A DNA stretch of 62,670 nucleotides, from NCBI GenBank assembly GCA_017557345.1, contig JAFYZR010000053.1, positions 1 through 62,670 on the forward strand. Reading direction: 5' to 3'. Each line of letters starts with the position of its first letter. Within the stretch, counting starts at the first letter, position 1. The translations under genes and the position numbers were made by a program. Positions 8,793 through 17,513 of the stretch are shown in pieces. Below the pieces are notes generated by a model. It did no database searches. It was not told where the DNA came from and worked only from the letters and a program-made list of their open reading frames with translations. Source of the DNA: Paludibacteraceae bacterium. Its GTDB lineage: Bacteria > Bacteroidota > Bacteroidia > Bacteroidales > Paludibacteraceae.

Positions 8793-10072
8793 TACCACGC
8801 AAAGAGCGGGTATTGGTTCATTGCCTTGTTGACTTCTTCACGAACGGCACCGATAACCGCTTCGCTGGTCGGGTCTTGCAATACTCGGTCAATCAGTTCT
8901 ACAATCCACGGCATCTTGTCTTCTTTGAGACCACGGGTAGTGATAGCTGGCGTACCGAAACGCAAACCGCTTGTCTGGAAGGCAGAACGGCTGTCGAACG
9001 GAACCATGTTCTTGTTCGTTGTGATATCAGCAGAAACGAGCGCTTGCTCGGCTACTTTTCCTGTCAGTTCGGGATATTTGGTGCGCAGGTCAATGAGCAT
9101 GGAGTGATTGTCCGTACCACCGGAAATAACCTTGTATCCCTTGTCTATGAATGCCTGTGCCATAATGGCAGCATTCTTCTTCACCTGGCGCTGGTAAACC
9201 TTGAAATCCTCCGTCAGCGCCTCGCCGAAAGCGACAGCCGTCGCAGCAATAACATGCTCGAGCGGACCACCTTGTGTGCCCGGGAAGACAGCGGAGTCGA
9301 GTAGGGCACTCATTTTCTTGATTTCACCTTTCGGTGTGGTCTTGCCCCATGGGTTATCGAAGTCCTTACCCATCAATATAACACCACCGCGCGGCCCACG
9401 AAGGGTCTTGTGCGTTGTGGAAGTAACGATATGAGCATGCTTCAGCGGGTTTTCCAGCAGTCCTGCCGCAATCAGTCCTGCAGGGTGGGCCATATCTACC
9501 ATAAAGATGGCTCCGATTTCATCGGCTACGCGGCGAATACGTGCGTAGTCCCACTCACGGCTGTACGCACTTGCACCCGCGATGATCAGTTTGGGTTTAT
9601 GCGTGCGTGCCTTTAACTCCAAATCATCGTAATCAACGCGTCCGGTCGCTTCATTCAAATCATACCCGATGGCATTGAACATAATACCACTGAAATTAAC
9701 AGCCGAACCGTGACTGAGGTGACCACCGTGGCTTAGATTTAATCCCATGAAGGTATCGCCGGCCTTGAGACAAGCCATGAAGACCGCCATATTCGCTTGC
9801 GCACCACTGTGGGGCTGCACATTGACATACTCAGCGTTATAAAGCTGTTTGAGGCGATCACGAGCAATGTTTTCCGCTATGTCCACTACTTCGCATCCAC
9901 CGTAGTAACGATGTCCGGGGTAACCCTCGGCATATTTGTTGGTCAGCACACTGCCCATTGCTTCCATCACTTGGTCGCTCACGAAGTTTTCACTTGCGAT
10001 TAACTCAATACCCTTCATCTGACGTTCCCGCTCACGGCGAATGACGTCAAAAATCTCTAAGTCTCGATTCAT
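8792..10072 (-). CDS. glyA: Serine hydroxymethyltransferase
   Basis: A PLP enzyme of 426 residues that interconverts serine and glycine while charging tetrahydrofolate with a one-carbon unit. Clear motifs are [21 protein letters not shown] and the PLP-lysine site [17 protein letters not shown] 10072 (MNRDLEIFD) is preferred over the in-frame ATG at 10102, because the promoter -7 box at 10100-10107 would overlap the longer form. It is a single-gene unit with its own promoter, between the AraC terminator and the GH3 operon. Confidence 0.97.
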   Translation of the reverse strand: MNRDLEIFDVIRRERERQMKGIELIASENFVSDQVMEAMGSVLTNKYAEGYPGHRYYGGCEVVDIAENIARDRLKQLYNAEYVNVQPHSGAQANMAVFMACLKAGDTFMGLNLSHGGHLSHGSAVNFSGIMFNAIGYDLNEATGRVDYDDLELKARTHKPKLIIAGASAYSREWDYARIRRVADEIGAIFMVDMAHPAGLIAAGLLENPLKHAHIVTSTTHKTLRGPRGGVILMGKDFDNPWGKTTPKGEIKKMSALLDSAVFPGTQGGPLEHVIAATAVAFGEALTEDFKVYQRQVKKNAAIMAQAFIDKGYKVISGGTDNHSMLIDLRTKYPELTGKVAEQALVSADITTNKNMVPFDSRSAFQTSGLRFGTPAITTRGLKEDKMPWIVELIDRVLQDPTSEAVIGAVREEVNKAMNQYPLFAW

Positions 10073-10099
10073 ATCTGTTAAATTTTCCGAATTTGGGTA

Positions 10100-10131
10100 C
10101 AAAGGTACTAAAAATTTTGCATATATGCAAG
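10100..10131 (-). promoter_or_regulatory. Bacteroidetes-type promoter for glyA
   Basis: On the minus strand CTTG (10128-10131) and TACCTTTG (10100-10107) are 20 bases apart. The upstream box is extended as CTTGCATATATGC. Confidence 0.85.
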
Positions 10132-10211
10132 AAGTATGCTCATTTTTTGTAAAATTTCATTTTATTAAGGAGTCAAAATAAAAATCTTATATAACGAAAA
10201 AACTAGGAAAT

Positions 10212-10255
10212 GCCCCTTACTTGCCCCTTACTTGCCTGTTACCGGCACAGGCAAG
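10212..10255. repeat. 11-bp tandem array upstream of the GH3 operon
   Basis: Two exact copies of GCCCCTTACTT (10212-10222, 10223-10233) are followed by two degenerate 11-base units (10234-10255). The array lies about 25 bases upstream of the GH3 promoter. The same period occurs at 34774-34828 and 57765-57819 with unrelated unit sequences. Confidence 0.8.
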
Positions 10256-10280
10256 CATAATTATTTTTTTTCGTCAAATA

Positions 10281-10312
10281 TTTGTATATTTGATTTTTTT
10301 TTTGTACCTTTG
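10281..10312 (+). promoter_or_regulatory. Bacteroidetes-type promoter for the GH3 operon
   Basis: TTTG (10281-10284) and TACCTTTG (10305-10312) are 20 bases apart, with a T-rich spacer. Confidence 0.88.
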
Positions 10313-10338
10313 CACGCAAATTGATTATACTGCATATT

Positions 10339-12195
10339 ATGGGTCGATTTAAACCATATTTAGATCAAGAGGGCAAACCATTACCGTATCCGCTGATTAT
10401 TAACACCATGTTGATGTTAGTGGGCGGTTCTCAGACCATCCGGTTGCGTTTCTGGAGCCGGAAACCTCGTCACGCGGCGGAGAAGACGCTCCGCGATATA
10501 CTATCGATATCACGAAATACCGTGTACGGCAAGGAGCACCATTTCGACCGCATCTTATCGGCTACCACCTCAGAGGACTTGTTCCGCTTGTACCGTCTGT
10601 ACGTACCGGTAAATAACAGTTTTGAGACTTTACGCCCTTATGTAGAGCGACATAAACAAGGCGAAGAGGACGTTCTTTTCCCCGGCAAGCCGGATATGTA
10701 CGCGACGACCTCCGGCACGACCAGCGAGCCGAAATGGATTCCGATGACACACAAGTATCTGAAGGATGTGTACGGGCGTATGAGTCATATCTGGACCTGG
10801 AACTTTGTAAAACACCGTAACCGCATTTTCGGCGGACATATCTTCACAACGGTAGGCAAGGAATGCGAAGGTTACGCGCCTGACGGTACTTTGTTCGGAG
10901 CCGTGAGTGGTGTGCTGGTACGCGATATACCGCCGATTATCAAGCAGCATTATACTGCGCCGGCAAGCGTTATGTCCATCCCGGACTACGGAGCCCGTAA
11001 CTACACATTGATGCGTCTGGCTTTACAACACCGTGATGTTACCTTGTGGGCGACAGCGAATCCATCGACCATTTTGGAACTGCTCCGCGCACTCAATGAG
11101 AACACTGAGGAAATGATAACGGATATAGAAAAAGGCACTATTTGCGATGATTTCGATATACCGTATGACATCCGCTCCGAGTTGGATAAGTATATTTCGC
11201 CCAAGCCGGAAAGAGCCGCTGAACTGCGGAAAATCCTTGCGGAAAAAGGACACCTCTATCCGCGTGACTTCTGGCCTTGGCTGCAGTATTTAAGCACATG
11301 GAAGTGCGGTAACACGAAGATCTACATGGATAAGTATATGGACCAGTTTGACTGGGACAAGACTTTCTATCAGGAATTGGGCTATATTGCTACCGAGTGC
11401 CGTTTTGGTTTTGCGCTTGATGATACAAATGAGTCGGTTCTTTTCCCGCAATTTCACTACTACGAGTTCGTGGAAGAGAGCGAACTGGATAACCCGCGCA
11501 AACATTTCCTGCAGATAGATGAACTGGAGGTCGGAAAACGTTACTGTGCCTATGTGACGACTTATTCGGGTTTGTTCAGATATAACATGAACGACCTCGT
11601 AGAGGTCGGTGGTAAGTATATGGAGACGCCGACGGTTCATATGGTATCGAAAGTGAACGGAATTGTTTCCATGACGGGTGAGAAACTCTATGAGCCGCAG
11701 TTCATGAATGCTGTCCATCAAGCAGAGGAGGAGACAGGGATCAAGACGAAGTTCTTTGTGGGCTTTGCCGATGTGGAGGAGTCGAAATATCATTTCTATT
11801 TCGAGTTTGCAGACGAGGAGACCACTCAAGAAGTAGCAGAGTCATTCACCAAGGTAGTGGATGAAAAATTGCAGCATATTAACCTCGAATATGAGAGTAA
11901 ACGCCAGTCCTTCCGTCTCCATGATCCCGAGACGCATATCCTCTTGTCCAATGCCTATGCGCGTTTCAAGGCAGCATGTCTGAAGGATGGTTTCCGTGAC
12001 GGACAGTTTAAATTCAATTTGCTCATGCAGGACGAGAAACGCCGTACGAAATTTAATATGTTACAACGTTGGGAGAACCGCTTCGAGCAATTAAGTGACA
12101 CGATTATTGAAAGTGCAGAGAAGATAGATGAAAGAAGAAAAGAGCGCGTTCAGCGACGCACTGAACGGCGTACGAACCGTCGTGTTCGATCTTGA
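10339..12195 (+). CDS. GH3 (auxin-responsive promoter) family acyl-adenylating enzyme
   Basis: A 618-residue member of the GH3 branch of the ANL superfamily. In plants GH3 enzymes adenylate a carboxylic acid and transfer it to an amino acid; the bacterial substrate is unknown. The ATP loop is YATTSGTTSEPKWIPMT (about residues 115-131). The catalytic core also shows GLFRYNMNDLVEVGG and MTGEKLYE. ATG 10339 is chosen because the TTG at 10321 would nearly coincide with the transcription start. The C-terminus is an arginine-rich tail that overlaps the HAD gene by 68 bases in another frame. It is first in an operon with a phosphatase, an acyltransferase and an exporter, upstream of steroid-modifying genes. 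Confidence 0.88.
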   Translation: MGRFKPYLDQEGKPLPYPLIINTMLMLVGGSQTIRLRFWSRKPRHAAEKTLRDILSISRNTVYGKEHHFDRILSATTSEDLFRLYRLYVPVNNSFETLRPYVERHKQGEEDVLFPGKPDMYATTSGTTSEPKWIPMTHKYLKDVYGRMSHIWTWNFVKHRNRIFGGHIFTTVGKECEGYAPDGTLFGAVSGVLVRDIPPIIKQHYTAPASVMSIPDYGARNYTLMRLALQHRDVTLWATANPSTILELLRALNENTEEMITDIEKGTICDDFDIPYDIRSELDKYISPKPERAAELRKILAEKGHLYPRDFWPWLQYLSTWKCGNTKIYMDKYMDQFDWDKTFYQELGYIATECRFGFALDDTNESVLFPQFHYYEFVEESELDNPRKHFLQIDELEVGKRYCAYVTTYSGLFRYNMNDLVEVGGKYMETPTVHMVSKVNGIVSMTGEKLYEPQFMNAVHQAEEETGIKTKFFVGFADVEESKYHFYFEFADEETTQEVAESFTKVVDEKLQHINLEYESKRQSFRLHDPETHILLSNAYARFKAACLKDGFRDGQFKFNLLMQDEKRRTKFNMLQRWENRFEQLSDTIIESAEKIDERRKERVQRRTERRTNRRVRS

Positions 12196-12763
12196 TGGGA
12201 CTTTATACGATAAACGCGGTTTAGCCCAGCGAATGGTGACGCGCCTTTGGTGGTGCCTTCCGATACTGGCTGCCGAGCGTCTTGCACGAAAAAATATGCA
12301 CTACGTGCAGTTTGAGTCAAAAGAGGAGTTCTTTGACGCATTCTTTGCCTATATGGCCCGCGGTCACTGGTGGAACAGTATGATTGCGGCTACATGGTAT
12401 GTAGATGTATATATGCCTACGATGGTTCGTCTCATCAAGAAATACCATAAGCCCCGTCCGGAAGTTCTGGCTCTCATTAAAGAATGCAAATCCCGAGGAC
12501 TGCAGATGGCCGTCTATTCCGATTACGGCTTGGTAATAGATAAATTAGAGGCGCTGGGAGTTGATCCAGACCTCTTCGAAATCAAAGTGGCTGCACCTAC
12601 TTTCGGGGCTCTAAAACCTGCGGAACAGTGCACGCGTAAACTATTGGAATTGCTTAATGCCAACCCCAAGACCACACTTTTTGTCGGCGACCGTGACGAG
12701 AAGGACGGCGAGTCGGCACGTGCGGTAGGGGCGAAATTTTACTTAATAAAAGATGGAAAATAA
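12128..12763 (+). CDS. HAD superfamily phosphatase
   Basis: A 211-residue cytoplasmic hydrolase of the HAD superfamily. Motif I is VFDLDGTLYD (about residues 19-28), motif II lies in MAVYSDYG, the motif III lysine in GALKPAEQ, and motif IV is FVGDRDEKDG. The cap region is unusual: it is rich in Trp/Met (WWCLPILAAERLARKNMHY, GHWWNSMIAATWYVDVYMP), which fits a hydrophobic or lipid-like substrate. The gene starts 68 bases inside the GH3 coding region and overlaps the next gene by 11 bases, so translation is probably coupled. Confidence 0.85.
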   Translation: MKEEKSAFSDALNGVRTVVFDLDGTLYDKRGLAQRMVTRLWWCLPILAAERLARKNMHYVQFESKEEFFDAFFAYMARGHWWNSMIAATWYVDVYMPTMVRLIKKYHKPRPEVLALIKECKSRGLQMAVYSDYGLVIDKLEALGVDPDLFEIKVAAPTFGALKPAEQCTRKLLELLNANPKTTLFVGDRDEKDGESARAVGAKFYLIKDGK

Positions 12764-13637
12764 ACGCTATAAAGGCCTGAAAGTAACGGAGGGCACTTAT
12801 GTCCCGCCCGTAACGGTAAATTATCCGGAAGACGACCCTTATGTGGGATTGCATAAGCCCGTCTATGACCGTAAATTCCCGGAAGTAGATGCCAATTATC
12901 CCTATTTGGAAGAGACTTTTCTCAACCGTTGGCGCATGTTTTGGGGGTATATCTTTATTCTGCGCACGTTAGGATGGATTTTGCGTGTCAAATATGGTTT
13001 GCGCTGGAAGGTAGAAGGCGAGAAACGTTGGCACCGCTCGTCTTGTAGTGTGCGTCGTTGGCTTCGTCAGTTTGATATGAGTAGAGGTGCAATTACCATC
13101 GCGAATCATTGTTACAGACACGATTGTGCGTCGGTTTTGACTACTTTTCATGCGAATTATCACACCCGTATTCCAATGTTCGCACCGAACTTCAGGACGA
13201 AAGACGGCTATTTCATGAAATTGGTAGGAGGCATTCCCATTCCGGAACAGGAGGCAGGACTTAGTGCGCTGAAGGCCTTCAATGCAGCCTTTGATGAGTA
13301 CAACAAGCGCGGGTATTGGTTTCATATCTTCCCTGAGGCAAAACGTTGGGACTGGTACAAACCTTTGCGTCCTTTCCAAAAAGGCGCTTTCACGATGTCT
13401 TATAAGTATAACAAGCCTATTTTGCCGTTTGCAGTCACATTCCGTCCGCGTACCGGTATATGGCGTTTTTTAGGACCAAAGGACGAACCATGCACGCAAG
13501 TCATCATCGGTGCTCCTATTTATCCTGATCTCACTCAACCGCGTGCAACGGAGACTGAACGTTTGCTCAACGAAACTCACCAGACGATATGCCGCTTAGC
13601 AGGAATAGAACACAATACGTGGCCTAGCTCGCTCTAA
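12753..13637 (+). CDS. PlsC-like acyltransferase
   Basis: A 294-residue membrane-associated acyltransferase of the lysophospholipid/glycerol-3-phosphate acyltransferase type. The catalytic HX4D motif appears as NHCYRHD (about residues 113-119). Motif III is FPEAKRW, where most relatives have FPEGTRS, so the conserved Gly is Ala. A hydrophobic helix near residue 65 precedes the catalytic part. It overlaps the HAD gene start-to-stop and is followed six bases later by an EamA exporter. This suggests an acylated or lipid product; the acceptor is unknown. Confidence 0.8.
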   Translation: MENKRYKGLKVTEGTYVPPVTVNYPEDDPYVGLHKPVYDRKFPEVDANYPYLEETFLNRWRMFWGYIFILRTLGWILRVKYGLRWKVEGEKRWHRSSCSVRRWLRQFDMSRGAITIANHCYRHDCASVLTTFHANYHTRIPMFAPNFRTKDGYFMKLVGGIPIPEQEAGLSALKAFNAAFDEYNKRGYWFHIFPEAKRWDWYKPLRPFQKGAFTMSYKYNKPILPFAVTFRPRTGIWRFLGPKDEPCTQVIIGAPIYPDLTQPRATETERLLNETHQTICRLAGIEHNTWPSSL

Positions 13638-13643
13638 TTTTTT

Positions 13644-14582
13644 ATGAAAAAAGCTATACCTGTAATTGCCTTATTAGCCTCGATGATCATTTGGTCGGTA
13701 AGCGGTATTGCGATTAAGCATGCCTTGGCTGTCTTACCTCCTTTCACGATGATCATCCTTCGTTTCGTGCCTTCGGTGTTGTTAATGCTTATTATCGGCC
13801 TTATCTGCCGCAAAAGTACGCTTTTTGGTTTGCAGAAGGTGGCTTTGCGTGACTTGCCGCTTTTTTTAATTGCGGGTTTCTGCCAGCCCTTTCTCTACTA
13901 TTTGCTGGAAACTTTTACCTACGATTCGCTCAATAGTCCAACTATAGCCGAGGCTCTTCTTTCTACCAGTCCGCTTCTAAGTCCTCTTTTTGCGGCAATT
14001 ATCTTGCGCGAAAGAGTGACACGCAATAATATCATCGGCATTGTCATTTCGACGGCAGGAATGTTCATGCTACTATTGGTGGGCAGTACCTATTTCGCCA
14101 TTGGTAATTATTGGGGTATTTTATTGGCTTTTGCCGCCGTTTCCGCTGCTATTATTGATTCTCTTATGATGAAAAAAGTGCCGGCTCGCTACACATCTTT
14201 GACGTTTATTTTCTATGCTCAACTGATAAGTCTTTTGTTCTTTATCCCTATTTGGTTGTGGCGCGAAGGAGTAGGTGCATTAACGTCACTGGACTGGAGT
14301 CAGTTATCCACGATTCATTCTCCACTCTCCATTGCCCTCGGTTGTACGGCTTATCTGACGGTTTTTGCAAGTGTCATTGCTTTTATCCTCTTCTGTGCGG
14401 CGCTTAGACAAGTAGGTGTGACACAAGCCAATGCATTCAATAATATCCGCCCCGCATTCACTGCCATTTGGATGTTACTTTTCTTTGGAGAACACATGCC
14501 CTTAGCCAAATGGATAGGTATGATTTTAATTATTTTTGGCTTGTTTATATGCCAAAAGCAAGAAAAATGTAACAATTTATAA
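13644..14582 (+). CDS. EamA family (DMT) transporter
   Basis: A 312-residue inner-membrane protein with ten predicted helices in two EamA repeats, typical of drug/metabolite exporters of the DMT superfamily. The second repeat ends in GEHMPLAKWIGMILIIFG. It is the last gene of the GH3 operon, six bases after the acyltransferase, and is separated from the steroid operon by a new promoter. A degenerate repeat-like stretch (14308-14334) encodes the loop between the repeats. Confidence 0.9.
   Translation: MKKAIPVIALLASMIIWSVSGIAIKHALAVLPPFTMIILRFVPSVLLMLIIGLICRKSTLFGLQKVALRDLPLFLIAGFCQPFLYYLLETFTYDSLNSPTIAEALLSTSPLLSPLFAAIILRERVTRNNIIGIVISTAGMFMLLLVGSTYFAIGNYWGILLAFAAVSAAIIDSLMMKKVPARYTSLTFIFYAQLISLLFFIPIWLWREGVGALTSLDWSQLSTIHSPLSIALGCTAYLTVFASVIAFILFCAALRQVGVTQANAFNNIRPAFTAIWMLLFFGEHMPLAKWIGMILIIFGLFICQKQEKCNNL
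14308..14334. repeat. Weak 7-8 bp repeat inside the EamA gene
   Basis: Units CCACGATT, CATTCT, CCACTCT and CCATTG look like the other dispersed tandem words but are more degenerate. They encode the loop STIHSPLSIA. Confidence 0.5.
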
Positions 14583-14588
14583 GATTTT

Positions 14589-14620
14589 CTTGCGTATACG
14601 AAATAAATTTCGTAATTTTG
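14589..14620 (+). promoter_or_regulatory. Promoter of the steroid operon
   Basis: CTTG (14589-14592) and TAATTTTG (14613-14620) are 20 bases apart. The start codon of the 5-alpha-reductase is 30 bases downstream. The spacer holds a perfect inverted repeat. Confidence 0.85.
14597..14614. promoter_or_regulatory. Palindromic operator candidate in the steroid promoter
   Basis: TACGAAAT - AA - ATTTCGTA is a perfect 8-bp inverted repeat with a 2-base centre. It fills the spacer between the -33 and -7 boxes and overlaps the first two bases of the -7 box. A dimeric repressor bound here would block the polymerase. None of the other promoters in this window has a comparable palindrome. Confidence 0.7.
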
Positions 14621-14650
14621 CGAACTTTTTTGTGAAAAATAACAAACATC

Positions 14651-15454
14651 ATGGAGAATATATACTCGATTGATTTCTTTTATGACTTGCTCTACATCAT
14701 GTTTTTGGTAGGGTTGGTTGTTTTTGTGTCCTTGTATTTTGTGGATGCAGGTTATGGAAAAATGCGTTCAGAGAAATGGGGACCGGCGATCAATAACAAG
14801 GTAGGATGGTTGCTGATGGAGTGCCCGGTATTTCTGGTAATGCTCTATCTCTATTTCAAGTCCTTCCCGCTTTATGGCGGAGTGACCAAGCAAGCACCTT
14901 ATTGGCTTTTCTTCCTCATCTTCGAGTTCCATTACTTCCAACGTTCGTTCGTGTTTCCTTTCTTGCTAAAAGGAAAGAGCAAAATGCCGTTAATAATCAT
15001 GTTGCTTTCCGTAGCATGGAATTTAATTAACGGATATATCCAAGGTTACTGGCTCTTCCACCTGGCGCCACAATATTATCCTGAATTATATACGGCCAGT
15101 TGGGTGACCACTCCGCAATTCATCATCGGTACAATCATTTTCTTCACAGGCTGGGGAATAAATATGCATTCTGATCACGTGATTCGTCATCTTCGTAAAC
15201 CGGGCGACACAAACCATTACCTACCTAAAAAAGGTTTGTATAAATATGTGACGAGTGCCAATTATTTGGGTGAAATCACCGAGTGGCTGGGTTTTGCTAT
15301 CCTTACCTGGTCGCTTGCCGGATTGCTGTTCTTCTGGTTCAGTTGCTGCAACCTTGTACCTCGTAGCAATGCCATTTACAAGAAATACGAAGAAGAGTTC
15401 CCCGATGAGTTTGACCGCAAAAAACTAAAACGTATTATTCCGTTTATTTATTAA
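14651..15454 (+). CDS. 3-oxo-5-alpha-steroid 4-dehydrogenase (SRD5A-like)
   Basis: A 267-residue polytopic membrane enzyme that reduces the delta4 double bond of 3-oxo-steroids or 3-oxo-bile acids with NADPH to give the 5-alpha (allo) configuration. The C-terminal third matches animal steroid 5-alpha-reductases closely: NMHSDHVIRHLRKPGDT (from about residue 171), GLYKYVTSANYLGEITEW, and the final KKYEEEFPDEFDR - RIIPFIY. Six to seven hydrophobic helices fit the fold. It is the first gene of a compact operon, three bases before the flavin reductase gene. This gene order matches 5AR/5BR/HSDH clusters described for gut Bacteroidales that make isoallolithocholic acid. The true substrate here is untested. 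Confidence 0.9.
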   Translation: MENIYSIDFFYDLLYIMFLVGLVVFVSLYFVDAGYGKMRSEKWGPAINNKVGWLLMECPVFLVMLYLYFKSFPLYGGVTKQAPYWLFFLIFEFHYFQRSFVFPFLLKGKSKMPLIIMLLSVAWNLINGYIQGYWLFHLAPQYYPELYTASWVTTPQFIIGTIIFFTGWGINMHSDHVIRHLRKPGDTNHYLPKKGLYKYVTSANYLGEITEWLGFAILTWSLAGLLFFWFSCCNLVPRSNAIYKKYEEEFPDEFDRKKLKRIIPFIY

Positions 15455-15456
15455 TA

Positions 15457-16758
15457 ATGGCAACAAAAAAGAAACAAGAGCCGGCTAATGAGTCCAAGCT
15501 CTTTACCCCCTATCAATTGGGACCTATAACGCTGCGGAACCGTATTATCCGCAGCGCTGCTTTTGAGAATATGGCGCGTTCGAACGCCCCGACCAAAGAA
15601 TTACAAGATTATCACGTATCCGTGGCTCGCGGTGGAGTAGGTATGACCACTGTGGCCTACTGCGCCGTGGATCTAAGCGGTGTATCCTTCGACGGACAAT
15701 TATACGTCCGCCCGGAGATTATCCCCGATATGAAAAAGCTGACGGCTGCCATCCACGCGGAAGGAGCAAAGGCCAGCATTCAGTTGGGACACTGTGGTAA
15801 CATGACGCATTTCTATACCTGTCATTGTATGCCGGTAAGTGCCGATACTTGGTTTAATCTCTATTCGCCTACGATTCATCGTCGCTTGAAAGTAGAGGAA
15901 ATCCATAACCTCGTTAAGAAGTTCGGCGAGGCAGTAGACTGGGCACGTGAGTGCGGATTTGACTGCGTAGAAATCCATGCCGGTCACGCATATCTTATCT
16001 CGCAGTTCATATCTCCGCGAACGAACCATCGTCATGACCAGTATGGTGGTAGTTTTGAGAACCGCGTACGTTTCATGAATGAGATTTTGGACGAAGTAAT
16101 GGCTCATGCAGGCAAGGACATGGCGGTAGTTGTAAAAACCAACATGTGGGATGACTGCTGGCACGGTTCCGATATAGAAGAAGGCATCAAGGTTGCGAAG
16201 GAAATAGCCAAACACAAAGTGCACGGCATAGTCCTCTCCGGAGGTACCGTGAGCCGTTCACCGATGACTATTCTTGGTGGCGCAATGCCTTACAAGACCC
16301 TCGCTCATTACATGAATATGAAGTCCTTCTGGTGGCTCAAAGCGGCATTGAATATTCCAGGAGTACACCAAATAATGTTACCTACACAGCCCTTCAAGGA
16401 GTTGTACTTCATGGATAAGGCAAAGATTTTCCAGAAAGAAATATCCAATGTGCCTTTGATTTACGTAGGCGGTGTCCAGAGCGGTGATAACTGCCAGCAA
16501 ATCATGGACGAAGGCTTCGAACTCTTCCAAATAGCTCACGTGCTAATCAAAGATCCGGAGTTTGTGCATCATGTTCAAGAAAATCCGCACTATCACGCAG
16601 GTTGCGGTCGTTCGAACTACTGCGTTGGACGTATGTATACGCTCAACATGAAATGCCACGAATGTGTGGAGCGTGATGGAGAAGTTATCCCGCCTCGTAT
16701 TAAACGTGAAATAGCAAAATTAGAAAAAGATGCTAGCATTAGTAACGGGCGCAAGTAG
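15457..16758 (+). CDS. NADH:flavin oxidoreductase (5BR/BaiCD-like 3-oxo-delta4 reductase)
   Basis: A 433-residue Old Yellow Enzyme-type TIM barrel that binds FMN and probably reduces an enone such as a 3-oxo-delta4-steroid. Signatures are LFTPYQLGPITLRNRI, EIHAGHAYLISQFISP (from about residue 174), and DQYGGSFENR. The C-terminus has four cysteines spaced C-x5-C-x10-C-x2-C (about 384-405). They are not in the usual C-x2-C-x3-C-x11-C iron-sulfur pattern. The protein stops after this region and lacks the FAD/NAD(P) domain of the roughly 640-residue BaiCD enzymes, so it needs an external electron donor. Its 3' end overlaps the SDR start by 29 bases. Confidence 0.88.
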   Translation: MATKKKQEPANESKLFTPYQLGPITLRNRIIRSAAFENMARSNAPTKELQDYHVSVARGGVGMTTVAYCAVDLSGVSFDGQLYVRPEIIPDMKKLTAAIHAEGAKASIQLGHCGNMTHFYTCHCMPVSADTWFNLYSPTIHRRLKVEEIHNLVKKFGEAVDWARECGFDCVEIHAGHAYLISQFISPRTNHRHDQYGGSFENRVRFMNEILDEVMAHAGKDMAVVVKTNMWDDCWHGSDIEEGIKVAKEIAKHKVHGIVLSGGTVSRSPMTILGGAMPYKTLAHYMNMKSFWWLKAALNIPGVHQIMLPTQPFKELYFMDKAKIFQKEISNVPLIYVGGVQSGDNCQQIMDEGFELFQIAHVLIKDPEFVHHVQENPHYHAGCGRSNYCVGRMYTLNMKCHECVERDGEVIPPRIKREIAKLEKDASISNGRK

Positions 16759-17509
16759 TGGTATAGGCTTGCAGTATGCCACACAGTTGGCGCGTGATTA
16801 TAATTGTGACCTCTTGTTGGTCAGCAATCAGGAGAAAGAGCTAAACGAAGTCGCTATCGATTTGGCTGCCTCTTATGGTGTCAAGACTATTGCTCATTTC
16901 GCAGATCTTAGTCTGACAGATGCCGCCGAGAAACTATATGATTGGTGCAAGAAAGAAGGTTTAGAGGTGGATATACTCATCAACAATGCCGGTGTGTTCT
17001 TTTTTAACGAATATTGCCAAACACCCTTAAAACGCATTGACCTTATGCTCCAACTTCATGTGGTGACTGTGGCAAAACTGACACGCCTTTTTGCTGCAGA
17101 CATGTGTGCGCGTGAACGCGGATATATTTTAAATATGAGTAGTATGTCTGCTTGGATGGCAATGCCCGGTATTCAGACCTACAATGCCACCAAAGCTTTC
17201 ATTTATAATTTCTCTAAATCCCTTTGGTACGAACTCAAGCCGCATAATGTGCACATTACCGTTATGGCACCCGGTGCCGTGGATACAGGCTTGTTTGGTT
17301 TAGCGCCTAACCTCCGTAAGTTAGCTGTGAACCTGACGGTTTCTATTCCGCCGGAGAAATTAGTGAAACGGGCATTGAAAAAGATGTTTAAAGGCAAGAA
17401 AGCCGACACTCCGGGTGTGATAAACTGGCTGAGTACTCCTTTATTGAAGCATACACCAGACTGGGTTCTCTTCTTTGCTCAAAAGAAATTGAGACCGTTC
17501 ATGAAATAG
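16730..17509 (+). CDS. SDR family dehydrogenase, probable hydroxysteroid dehydrogenase
   Basis: A 259-residue classical short-chain dehydrogenase with NAD(P)-binding TGASSGIG (residues 7-14), NNAG, and catalytic Ser, Tyr151 and Lys155 (YNATK). The substrate-binding C-terminus is hydrophobic and basic and resembles 17-beta-HSD12/3-ketoacyl reductase-like SDRs. It overlaps the flavin reductase by 29 bases and ends at a strong terminator. By operon logic it interconverts a 3-oxo and a 3-hydroxy group on the steroid; the stereochemistry cannot be read from sequence. Another SDR reaction is possible. Confidence 0.85.
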   Translation: MLALVTGASSGIGLQYATQLARDYNCDLLLVSNQEKELNEVAIDLAASYGVKTIAHFADLSLTDAAEKLYDWCKKEGLEVDILINNAGVFFFNEYCQTPLKRIDLMLQLHVVTVAKLTRLFAADMCARERGYILNMSSMSAWMAMPGIQTYNATKAFIYNFSKSLWYELKPHNVHITVMAPGAVDTGLFGLAPNLRKLAVNLTVSIPPEKLVKRALKKMFKGKKADTPGVINWLSTPLLKHTPDWVLFFAQKKLRPFMK

Positions 17510-17513
17510 AGGT

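Noticed and set aside
10339-14582. Aryl polyene or flexirubin biosynthesis cluster
   Set aside because: An acyltransferase and an exporter are present, but there is no ketosynthase, dehydratase or acyl carrier protein.
15700-16224. 174-codon open frame antisense to the flavin reductase
   Set aside because: It is a shadow of a strongly conserved enzyme, has no promoter or start context and no recognisable domain.
16730-16758. Frameshifted fusion of flavin reductase and SDR
   Set aside because: Both proteins have complete domains and normal ends; the 29-base overlap with its own ATG fits coupled translation.
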